This document shows positions 57,144 to 64,000 of a DNA stretch of 64,000 nucleotides, piece after piece (position 1 is the stretch's first letter; each line of letters begins with the position of its first letter). The DNA is from Lactococcus paracarnosus (lineage in GTDB: Bacteria; Bacillota; Bacilli; Lactobacillales; Streptococcaceae). Below the pieces are notes generated by a model. It did no database searches and was not told the origin of the DNA. It saw nothing but the letters and a program-made list of their open reading frames with translations. Location: contig NZ_CP017195.1 of assembly GCF_006770285.1 (NCBI RefSeq), forward strand, positions 2,182,001 through 2,246,000, written 5' to 3'. Position numbers and translations under genes: made by a program.

Positions 57144-59039
57144 CTATGGTTTACCCTTAACTTTTGATACTTGATTCAACCCTTTAACCACTAGGTCAAG
57201 ATACTGACTTGATACATCCGGTTTTCCCCCAAAGTGGATCTTATCTGCCCATAACTCGTTTTGTAAAGGTGAAATATAGGTAGCCCAATCTGCTACCACA
57301 ACCCAAGGGTATTGTTTTGCAAGACTATGTAAATGCGTATTAAACTGATTTAATACCCCCATATTATTCCCATCAAATGGTGTGACAAATACAATTCGGC
57401 TGCCTTTAGGACTTTCACTTATGATTTTTTCAACATCAGTACTCATATCTGCTGTAACATTTGCACCTGCAGAAATAACAATATAACTACCAATAGTCTT
57501 CTCTTTTACCTTTTGAGCAAAAAGTTTATAAATGTTGTCATAGTTTCTACCGACTTCAGCATTCACATCAGCATCTGGTAAAATCGTTGTTAAATAAGGA
57601 ACCACACCTACCATTACTGAATCTCCAAGAATTGTTTGAGTCGAATTTAGCACATCATCAGATGTCGTTTCCACATCCTTTAAGACCGTTTGCTTCAATT
57701 GTAAATCTGCACTGGATAAAAATCCCAGACTAGTATTTTGCCATACTGTATTAGCAAAAATACCTTTTCCTGTATCAACCAAATTTTGTGCTAATTGCCC
57801 CTGTTTATCAAGCTTAGTCATGGTTTGACTAATTTGTGCTTCATTAATACTTTGCTCAATTTTTGAGAGCCTAGGCGCAGATATTGCGATGAAAAGACAT
57901 ATAAGAGATAACGCCCCAACTCCCGTATAAAATAGTTTTTGTTTCATAAATGTCGGTAACACTTTGCCATGAAAGTAAGGTTCTACCCCATAATAAACAA
58001 AACAGGCACACAGCAATGAGATAAAAAAGCTTAATACACCGGCGATAAAAACTTGGTGAATAAATTGAGAGATAATCAACCATACCGGCCAATGAAACAG
58101 ATAAATACTATAAGAGGTATCTGCTAGAACTGTTAATCCTTTCGGTTCATCTACAGTCGTCCGCTCATGTAAAATACGAAACTGAACAATTAATAGTGCT
58201 GCCATCAAGCTTGACAAGATGAGATTCGTTCTAATCGTCCAAGTACTTTCAAACTTACCAAATATAGTCAAGAACAACAAGACACCACTAGCTAGAACAG
58301 TCACTAAAACCCATTTTTTCATCGGATATCTTGTAAAGAGCACCTTTTTTTCAGGTTCAATCTTAATACCAAAGAAGACCGCAGTAATTGCACCTATAAA
58401 GAATGGGAACATGTGTGTACTAAAAGAAAAATAACTGTAACTTAGATAGTGAGGATCAAAGGTCAGCTGAAGTCTGATAATCGAAAAGACTGTCAAAAAA
58501 AGACTGATGATAAGTACCCAAATTTTTGTATAACCAATTAAAAATTTGTCTTTTTTCTTAAAATGCTTAAGGAGTATCACGATTGTTAAAAGTATAACTC
58601 CCCATATTAAATAAAATATAAATTCTAGAGATAATGTCCAAGTATGAACAAAAAGTTTAGGCGTCTGCTGTGCTTCATATGATGAACCAGATAATATCTC
58701 AAATCTATTTGTTGCAAAACCAATCGCAGCAGACACCTGTTTAGCTAAATTTGCTCTAAAATCAGATGGTAGCAATAATGAGAATGGTAATACCAACATA
58801 ATCATCATAATAAGTGGTGGGAATATTCTTAAAAATCGTCTTTTATAGTACTTTAATATATCAAATGTCTGTGATTTTTCAAGTTCGATAAAGAATAATG
58901 ACGTAATCAAATAGCCTGAAAAAACAAAAAAGATATCAACACCAATAAAACCACCTGGGAACTGTTTTACGAAAAAATGATAAAACAAAACCAGAACAAG
59001 GCCAATAATCCTAACTAATGAAAACCATTTAATTCGCAT
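57144..59039 (-). CDS. OatA-like O-acetyltransferase (acyltransferase-3 plus SGNH domain)
   Basis: About 631 residues from the ATG at 59039 with GGAG upstream (a TTG five codons earlier is in frame). Some ten membrane helices carry the acyltransferase-3 motif (GFIGVDIFFVFSGYLIT near residue 30). The C-terminal extracellular SGNH domain has ILGDSVMVG (Ser) and DKIHFGGKPD (Asp/His). This is the layout of OatA, which O-acetylates peptidoglycan muramic acid and gives lysozyme resistance. Acetylation of another wall polymer cannot be excluded. Overlaps the upstream gene by 11 bp. Confidence 0.85.
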   Translation of the reverse strand: MRIKWFSLVRIIGLVLVLFYHFFVKQFPGGFIGVDIFFVFSGYLITSLFFIELEKSQTFDILKYYKRRFLRIFPPLIMMIMLVLPFSLLLPSDFRANLAKQVSAAIGFATNRFEILSGSSYEAQQTPKLFVHTWTLSLEFIFYLIWGVILLTIVILLKHFKKKDKFLIGYTKIWVLIISLFLTVFSIIRLQLTFDPHYLSYSYFSFSTHMFPFFIGAITAVFFGIKIEPEKKVLFTRYPMKKWVLVTVLASGVLLFLTIFGKFESTWTIRTNLILSSLMAALLIVQFRILHERTTVDEPKGLTVLADTSYSIYLFHWPVWLIISQFIHQVFIAGVLSFFISLLCACFVYYGVEPYFHGKVLPTFMKQKLFYTGVGALSLICLFIAISAPRLSKIEQSINEAQISQTMTKLDKQGQLAQNLVDTGKGIFANTVWQNTSLGFLSSADLQLKQTVLKDVETTSDDVLNSTQTILGDSVMVGVVPYLTTILPDADVNAEVGRNYDNIYKLFAQKVKEKTIGSYIVISAGANVTADMSTDVEKIISESPKGSRIVFVTPFDGNNMGVLNQFNTHLHSLAKQYPWVVVADWATYISPLQNELWADKIHFGGKPDVSSQYLDLVVKGLNQVSKVKGKP

Positions 59040-59721
59040 TTTGAGGTACTCCAAACTTGAATTTTCTGTCCATTGTTTCTCCTAAAATTGTTGTATAGGC
59101 ACCCTGACCATTTGGTAAGCCATTTTTCCAACTCCCCTTGTAACTTGCTTTGTTAGAAAAGAGCATGTTGCCCTCCCAAGTACCAGCAAATCGCCAACTA
59201 CCAGTATAAGAAAAATCAGTTGTCTTGGTCGTATACTGATCATTAGTTTTTGTAATCATTGTTTTATCGACAAGTTTTACATTAGTCTGATTTTGTGTCT
59301 TTTGGGTGACAGTATACCCATCTTTTTTTTGATAGGTAACCGCACCATCAATTTTTCCTGATTTAAATTTTGCGGTTAGTTGATTACCTGATTTATCTGA
59401 TACAACGGCATCACCAGAGAAATTGCCATTTTCCATGCCGCCTTTATAGACAAAAGTTTTATCCAATGACGTCTGACTTGCATTTTTGGAAAATGTGATG
59501 ATATCAGTTGCATAAAGATAAGCAAATAGCACCACAAAAAGACTAACAAAAATAGCCAGTGTTTGATGCTGGAATTTAAGCTCATTTTTTACGACGCTTA
59601 CGCTTGCTCCTTCAAAAGTATCATTGCTTTTATCACTAGATTTAGACTGCTCTGAATTAGCTATTTCAGCTTGTCTTTTCAACTCCAGAGCCGCTACTTT
59701 TTCTTTAAATGTTTGACCCAT
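59029..59721 (-). CDS. MORN-repeat membrane protein
   Basis: 230 residues: a hydrophilic helical N-terminus, one membrane helix (TLAIFVSLFVVLFAYLY, about residues 52-70) and MORN-like repeats outside (FVYKGGMENGNFSGDAVV, then SYKGSWKNGLPNGQGAY). Coupled by overlap to the acetyltransferase gene downstream, so it may be its partner. Function unknown. Confidence 0.7.
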   Translation of the reverse strand: MGQTFKEKVAALELKRQAEIANSEQSKSSDKSNDTFEGASVSVVKNELKFQHQTLAIFVSLFVVLFAYLYATDIITFSKNASQTSLDKTFVYKGGMENGNFSGDAVVSDKSGNQLTAKFKSGKIDGAVTYQKKDGYTVTQKTQNQTNVKLVDKTMITKTNDQYTTKTTDFSYTGSWRFAGTWEGNMLFSNKASYKGSWKNGLPNGQGAYTTILGETMDRKFKFGVPQNAN

Positions 59722-59773
59722 TTGTCCAATTTTCCTCAGCTATAATGACTTTCATTATACCATACACATAACA

Positions 59774-59801
59774 AAAAATCAGACATCAACGTCTGATTTT
59801 T
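59774..59801. terminator. terminator after ftsH
   Basis: AAAAATCAGAC and GTCTGATTTTT pair over 11 bp around ATCAAC. The A/T tails make it work in both directions; on the minus strand it ends ftsH. Confidence 0.88.
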
Positions 59802-59803
59802 GC

Positions 59804-61846
59804 TTAACTATCTTGAGACTCAAGGTGATCTACATCAGCCTCTTTTTTTTCAACTTCTTGTTCATTTACAGCCTTTAACGTTTCCTCAAAAGTAGCTGGC
59901 TCAACTGTTTCGGCTTCTGCTGAATCCGCAGTTGGCATCTTACCAGTTTCAAACAACGATTTGATTTGACGCGCATCCAGTGTTTCATGCTCAAGCAAAG
60001 CTAGTGCAATTGCTTTGTGTTGTTCACGATGACTTTCGATAATCTCATGTGCTTTTTCATGTGCTTCATTGATGATATTGCGTACTTCTTCATCAATCGC
60101 TTGTGCAGTATATTCACTATAGCCCTTGGTTTGACCATAGTCACGACCAATAAAGACAGCTTGAGAATTACCTTCAAGTGTCACAGTCCCTAGTCTTTCA
60201 GACATACCATACTGTGTGACCATGCCACGAGCTAGTTGCGTTGCTTGCTCAAAGTCATTTGATGCACCAGTCGTGATCGCATTAAAGATGATTTCTTCTG
60301 CAGTACGACCACCCATGAGACCAGCTAAACGCTCTTGCATGTCTTCTTTAGACAACAAGAATTGATCTTCTTTTGGTAAAGAAATCATGTAGCCTCCCGC
60401 ACGACCACGGGGAACAATCGTCACTTTATGAACAAAGCTAGCATTTGATAAGACGAGACCAACAATTGTGTGACCAGCCTCATGATAGGCAACCATCTCA
60501 CGTTCACGATCAGAAATACGCTTATCTTTCTTAGCAGGACCAGCAATCACACGATCTTCTGCTTCATCGATATCAGATGCATCGATAATTTTTTTGTTAC
60601 GTCTAGCTGCAACGAGTGCTGCTTCATTAAGCACATTCTCTAAATCTGCACCAACAAAGCCTGGTGTCTGTTGCGCCACAACTTTTAAGTCCACATCTGC
60701 TGCTAGTGGTTTGTTTTTAGCATGAACGCGTAAGACTGCTTCCCGACCTTTTACATCTGGTGCACCAACGAGTACTTTACGGTCAAAACGACCTGGACGT
60801 AAAAGTGCTGGGTCTAAGACATCAGAACGGTTTGTTGCAGCAATGACAATAACTGCTTCATTACTTTCGTTAAACCCATCCATCTCAACTAAAAGCTGAT
60901 TGAGTGTTTGCTCACGTTCATCATTACCACCACCCATGCCGGCACCACGTTGGCGACCGACAGCATCAATCTCATCAATAAAGACGATAGCAGGCGCACT
61001 TTTTTTGGCATTTTCAAATAGGTCACGAACACGTGACGCACCAACACCAACAAACATCTCCACAAAATCAGAACCTGAAATAGAGAAGAAAGGTACGTCA
61101 GCTTCACCAGCAACAGCCTTAGCAAGTAGGGTTTTACCAGTCCCTGGAGGGCCTTCAAGAAGCACACCAGCAGGAATCCGGGCACCTAGATCATGATATT
61201 TTTTAGGGTTCTTCAAGAAGTCAACAACTTCAACAAGTTCTTGTTTTTCTTCATCTGAACCTGCTACATCAGAAAAGCGAACTTTAATCGTTTTTTTATC
61301 TTGTTCTTTGGCTTTAGACTTCCCAAAATTCATTGGGTTACCGCCACCGTTGGCACCACCACCACGCATGCCACCCATCATCATGTAAAGGAAACCAATC
61401 ATTAATAATAGTGGTAGCCAAGAACCGAGTAAAGTTAGCCAAATACCGTTAGATGCTTCTGGTTTAACCGTTACCTTAACGTCTTCTTTGTCAGCTAATT
61501 TTTGAAGATCGCTAATCGTCGTATCCGTCGGTAATACAAGACTAGTGAAGTTTTTAACTTCTTTAGATTTATTGGGAATTAGTGAAAAACTTGTATCTGA
61601 TTTAACTGTTTTACTTTTTTTGTATTCACCAGATACAGAAATCAAAGAAGCAGATGGTTGATAAGTTATTTCCTTGATTTCACCCGCTTTTAAGTGCTTA
61701 ACCAATGCTGTATAGTCAACTTTTTCAGATGAATCACTATTAGCTCCTTTAAAAAAGTATTGAAAACCAACAACTGCAACTATTATCAAAATAACCCATA
61801 AAAATGAGTTCTTTACGAATCCAGTGTTTTTATTTTTATTATTCAT
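59804..61846 (-). CDS. ftsH: ATP-dependent zinc metalloprotease FtsH
   Basis: 680 residues with two membrane helices (residues ~13-32 and ~130-150) around a short outer domain; AAA module with [27 protein letters not shown] and the SRH region; zinc protease motif [11 protein letters not shown]. Degrades damaged and regulatory membrane proteins. Gly/Met-rich stretch [15 protein letters not shown] after the second helix is typical of lactococcal FtsH. Confidence 0.98.
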   Translation of the reverse strand: MNNKNKNTGFVKNSFLWVILIIVAVVGFQYFFKGANSDSSEKVDYTALVKHLKAGEIKEITYQPSASLISVSGEYKKSKTVKSDTSFSLIPNKSKEVKNFTSLVLPTDTTISDLQKLADKEDVKVTVKPEASNGIWLTLLGSWLPLLLMIGFLYMMMGGMRGGGANGGGNPMNFGKSKAKEQDKKTIKVRFSDVAGSDEEKQELVEVVDFLKNPKKYHDLGARIPAGVLLEGPPGTGKTLLAKAVAGEADVPFFSISGSDFVEMFVGVGASRVRDLFENAKKSAPAIVFIDEIDAVGRQRGAGMGGGNDEREQTLNQLLVEMDGFNESNEAVIVIAATNRSDVLDPALLRPGRFDRKVLVGAPDVKGREAVLRVHAKNKPLAADVDLKVVAQQTPGFVGADLENVLNEAALVAARRNKKIIDASDIDEAEDRVIAGPAKKDKRISDREREMVAYHEAGHTIVGLVLSNASFVHKVTIVPRGRAGGYMISLPKEDQFLLSKEDMQERLAGLMGGRTAEEIIFNAITTGASNDFEQATQLARGMVTQYGMSERLGTVTLEGNSQAVFIGRDYGQTKGYSEYTAQAIDEEVRNIINEAHEKAHEIIESHREQHKAIALALLEHETLDARQIKSLFETGKMPTADSAEAETVEPATFEETLKAVNEQEVEKKEADVDHLESQDS

Positions 61847-61879
61847 AGAATCCTTGTCTAAATTTAGTATTATTCAAAT

Positions 61880-61908
61880 ATTATGACAAATTTTTACAAA
61901 AATGTCTA
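61880..61908 (-). promoter_or_regulatory. promoter of ftsH
   Basis: Minus strand TAGACA (61908-61903), 17-bp spacer and CATAAT (61885-61880); each box has five of six consensus bases. It lies ~35 bp before the ftsH ATG. Confidence 0.6.
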
Positions 61909-61933
61909 TTAATTAAGGTCAAGTTTGGTCAAT

Positions 61934-61951
61934 ATCAGTCTTAAGACTGAT
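61934..61951. promoter_or_regulatory. 18-bp perfect palindrome between hpt and ftsH
   Basis: ATCAGTCTTAAGACTGAT is its own reverse complement and lies ~25 bp upstream of the ftsH -35 box, next to a short direct repeat (GGTCAA/TGGTCA). Good operator shape; the regulator is unknown. Without a T-run it is unlikely to be a terminator. Confidence 0.5.
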
Positions 61952-61990
61952 GCAGCAATTTACAACCACTTAGACACTTGCATATAAAGG

Positions 61991-62539
61991 TTAATCTTTA
62001 GTTTGATAGACTTCTTCTTTTAAAATACCGATATAAGGTAGATTACGGAAATGTTCATCGTAGTCTAAACCAAAACCAACTAAAAATTCATTAGGTAAAC
62101 TAAAGCCAACATAGTCAGCCTCAATCTCTACTACTCGACCTTCTGGTTTATCGACTAAAGTTACGATTTTTACTGACTTAGCTTTGCGATGCAATAACAA
62201 TTGTTTCAAATAAAGAAGCGTACGACCTGTGTCAATGATGTCTTCAACGATAACAATATCTCTACCCTCAACAGACGTATCTAAATCTTTAATCATTTTA
62301 ACTTCACCAGATGAAGACGTCCCACCATGATAGCTTGATACCACCATAAAGTCCATCTCGATATGCGTATCAATACGTTTTGTTAACTCAGCAAAAAATG
62401 GTACTGATCCTTTGAGAATCGCAACCATCAATGGATTTTTATCTTTATATTCTTGCGTTAAAATCTGGCCAATCTCACGTGATTTAGCACAAATTTCTTC
62501 TTCAGTTACTAATACTTTTTTAATTGTTTTTTCCAACAT
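61991..62539 (-). CDS. hpt: hypoxanthine phosphoribosyltransferase
   Basis: 182 residues with the PRPP-binding motif [14 protein letters not shown] near residue 97 and [15 protein letters not shown] near residue 38. Salvages hypoxanthine and guanine. Follows tilS with a 6-bp gap; the tilS-hpt-ftsH order is conserved in Firmicutes. Confidence 0.97.
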   Translation of the reverse strand: MLEKTIKKVLVTEEEICAKSREIGQILTQEYKDKNPLMVAILKGSVPFFAELTKRIDTHIEMDFMVVSSYHGGTSSSGEVKMIKDLDTSVEGRDIVIVEDIIDTGRTLLYLKQLLLHRKAKSVKIVTLVDKPEGRVVEIEADYVGFSLPNEFLVGFGLDYDEHFRNLPYIGILKEEVYQTKD

Positions 62540-62545
62540 GATTTT

Positions 62546-63781
62546 CTATCTCTTTTCCCTATAGTAAAGTGTTCGTTTTATTTTAGCATGTTTCAATGAT
62601 TTACTCAAATCTGTAGACACAACGTCCAATACCCCATAGATTTGATTATCTACTGTGACAAGGGGGTTGTCACGTTTTTTTAGCGAAATTTTATTATCAA
62701 TAAAAAAGCGTCGCAATTTTTTATGCATACCATTAATAATAACCCGGTCACCAGCAAGCCGTTTTCTAATGATAATCTCTCCGGTATCTGGTATGGCTAT
62801 TTGATTAAACTCACCAAAAACAAATGGTGTTAATGATGTTTCAAACTCAATTGCATTGCCACGTTTTTCAATGTAAAAACAATGCTGATCTTTAACAAAG
62901 TTGTACTCAGCGGACATGGCGTGTAAATACTGACCTTGTCGCCTAATAATGTGCAGCAGTTCTTCAAACTGTCTCTTAGCAACTTCTAGTGTAGCAAATT
63001 GTGTCAAATAGTCTTGTAGAATAAAATACTGTAATGCTTCAGTTTCTTGATTAAATGCTATCAGCTCAATTATTTTAGCACCAGAGAAGGCTGTAATACT
63101 ATCTGATACAATCGTCATTGCTAGCCCAATTTCTTCAGATAAACTTGCAAGATTCTCTGAAAATCGTGGATTTTCTTTGCTAAAAGCAGGTAAGTAGGTA
63201 TTTCTAACACGATTTCTTAAGTACTCATTTTCCGCATTTGATGCATCCTCAAAATAAGTCGTTGCAGTTAGCTCTGATTTCTCAAAAGATAAGAGTGGCC
63301 GAATCAATTCCGAGTCTTCATCTGACCCAAAACTTTGAACTGCCTTCATACCCGTTAAAAATCGTAACCGTGAGCCACGAATCTGCCGGATTAAAAAGTT
63401 TTCTATTACATCATTACCGTGGTGGGCTGTTACAAGCGCAGAAATGTGCTGTGTTGTCATGACTTCTTCAAAAAATGCATAACGAAAATTTCTCGCTTTT
63501 TCCTCTGAAAAAGTTCCCTGATAATGCGCTGTATAAAATGGAACCCCTAACTCAGCCATTTTTTTACTTAGTAGGTTTTCCTCCATATCAGACGCAACTC
63601 TTTGTTTGTGGTTGATATGCGCTACAGATAGGGTGACGTTTAGCCTGTCTTTTGCTTGATAAAGCCACTCAAAAAGGGTCATTGAATCAACCCCTCCTGA
63701 TAAAGCAACTAGTACACTAGCGTGCTGATCAAAAAAATGTGCATCAACAACCGTCTTTAAAAACTTGTCGTAAGGTTTCAC
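62546..63781 (-). CDS. tilS: tRNA(Ile)-lysidine synthase
   Basis: 411 residues. The PP-loop SGGVDSMTLF lies near residue 29, followed by HINHKQR and TAHHGNDVIENFLIRQIRG; a C-terminal TilS domain carries RKRLAGDRVIINGMHKKLRR. Converts the wobble C of tRNA-Ile(CAU) to lysidine so that AUA is read. Overlaps the upstream gene by 4 bp. Confidence 0.97.
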   Translation of the reverse strand: MKPYDKFLKTVVDAHFFDQHASVLVALSGGVDSMTLFEWLYQAKDRLNVTLSVAHINHKQRVASDMEENLLSKKMAELGVPFYTAHYQGTFSEEKARNFRYAFFEEVMTTQHISALVTAHHGNDVIENFLIRQIRGSRLRFLTGMKAVQSFGSDEDSELIRPLLSFEKSELTATTYFEDASNAENEYLRNRVRNTYLPAFSKENPRFSENLASLSEEIGLAMTIVSDSITAFSGAKIIELIAFNQETEALQYFILQDYLTQFATLEVAKRQFEELLHIIRRQGQYLHAMSAEYNFVKDQHCFYIEKRGNAIEFETSLTPFVFGEFNQIAIPDTGEIIIRKRLAGDRVIINGMHKKLRRFFIDNKISLKKRDNPLVTVDNQIYGVLDVVSTDLSKSLKHAKIKRTLYYREKR

Positions 63782-64000
63782 TTCATTACCTCATATATAT
63801 CTTTAGATATCTCTGCTAGTTCAGTACTATCAGCATTATTATTTGTTTCAATTACTAAAATATAGGGATCATCAGTAAAAATGAAGGCAGCATCATGATT
63901 AAATTCATATGCTGTACCGATTTTATGCGCAATTTTTAGTGTTTTTGGAAGATTAGCTGGAATACGATCCGCATCATAGTCTGTTCCTACCAAGGCATCA
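63778..64000 (-). CDS. serine hydrolase, class A beta-lactamase-like, C-terminal part
   Basis: Only the last ~73 codons are present and the frame continues past the window end. ANLPKTLKIAHKIGTAYEFN contains the KxG motif (HKIGT) of serine beta-lactamase-like proteins, followed by the terminal strands (HDAAFIFTDDPYILVIETNN). Lactococci have such a gene before tilS. Activity as a penicillinase is not implied. Confidence 0.75.
   Translation of the reverse strand, partial: DALVGTDYDADRIPANLPKTLKIAHKIGTAYEFNHDAAFIFTDDPYILVIETNNNADSTELAEISKDIYEVMK

Overview
The window looks like the chromosome of a low-GC lactic acid bacterium close to Lactococcus (a Lactococcus/Pseudolactococcus-type genome). The reasons are the lactococcal-type eps cluster (epsR-X-A-B-C-D-E-F), the his operon order hisC-Z-G-D-serB-B-H-A-F-I-E behind a T-box, the ftsH-hpt-tilS group, and a ComX-type competence sigma gene beside an rRNA operon. 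The species cannot be fixed from this sequence alone.

Layout. (1) 1-14.5 kb, minus strand: an exopolysaccharide cluster. Reading with transcription from the right: a frameshifted regulator (epsR), epsX, the chain-length/tyrosine-kinase/phosphatase module (epsA, epsB, epsC), a priming sugar-phosphate transferase (epsD), an Alg14/Alg13-like pair (epsE, epsF), three glycosyltransferases, a Wzy-like polymerase, a hexapeptide acyltransferase, a scar of two fused IS remnants, another putative glycosyltransferase, a Wzx flippase and the start of a UDP-sugar dehydrogenase. A full IS5-family element (14.56-15.76 kb, TTA target duplication) sits just upstream of the eps promoter. (2) 16-35.7 kb: a Tn916/ICESt3-type integrative conjugative element. 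It has an ImmR/ImmA-like control pair, a toxin-antitoxin pair, a structured leader with a tRNA-like gene, two DUF961 proteins, TcpA, oriT, MobT, ArdA, a Tcp-type secretion channel (TcpC-D-E-F-H-I), Xis and Int. Int lies next to the 3' end of rpsI, where a core recombination site is visible. (3) 35.7-48.8 kb: housekeeping genes (rpsI-rplM with an L13-type leader, rnhC-lepB, the his operon with its T-box, mnmM/ytqA-type genes and a PAP2 phosphatase). (4) 48.8-56.1 kb: an rRNA operon (16S-Ala-23S-5S-Asn), a divergent comX, and a tRNA operon (Glu-Ser-fMet-Asp-Phe-Gly-Ile) that ends in an extra 5S-tRNA-Asn copy. (5) 56.2-64 kb: cell-wall genes (LysM/transglycosylase-like, OatA-like, MORN protein) and ftsH-hpt-tilS, ending in a partial serine hydrolase.

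How it fits together. The eps genes form one co-oriented assembly line: priming, elongation, decoration, flipping, polymerisation, with length control by phosphorylation. The conjugation genes run rightwards from the leader to the integrase. No second copy of the ICE core site was found by eye between the eps cluster and the conjugation genes, so the eps cluster may be cargo of the ICE, with its far end left of the window.

Most unusual signals: a 90-nt class-II tRNA-like gene in the ICE leader whose anticodon loop reads as UUA (an ochre-suppressor-type anticodon) or, shifted, UAA; a 17-codon micro-ORF with a strong ribosome site and a terminator in the same leader; three copies of a TGAC...GTCA motif there; a one-base frameshift in epsR; a fully visible Int core and arm site layout; a leaderless-type promoter for rnhC; and an orphan 5S copy.
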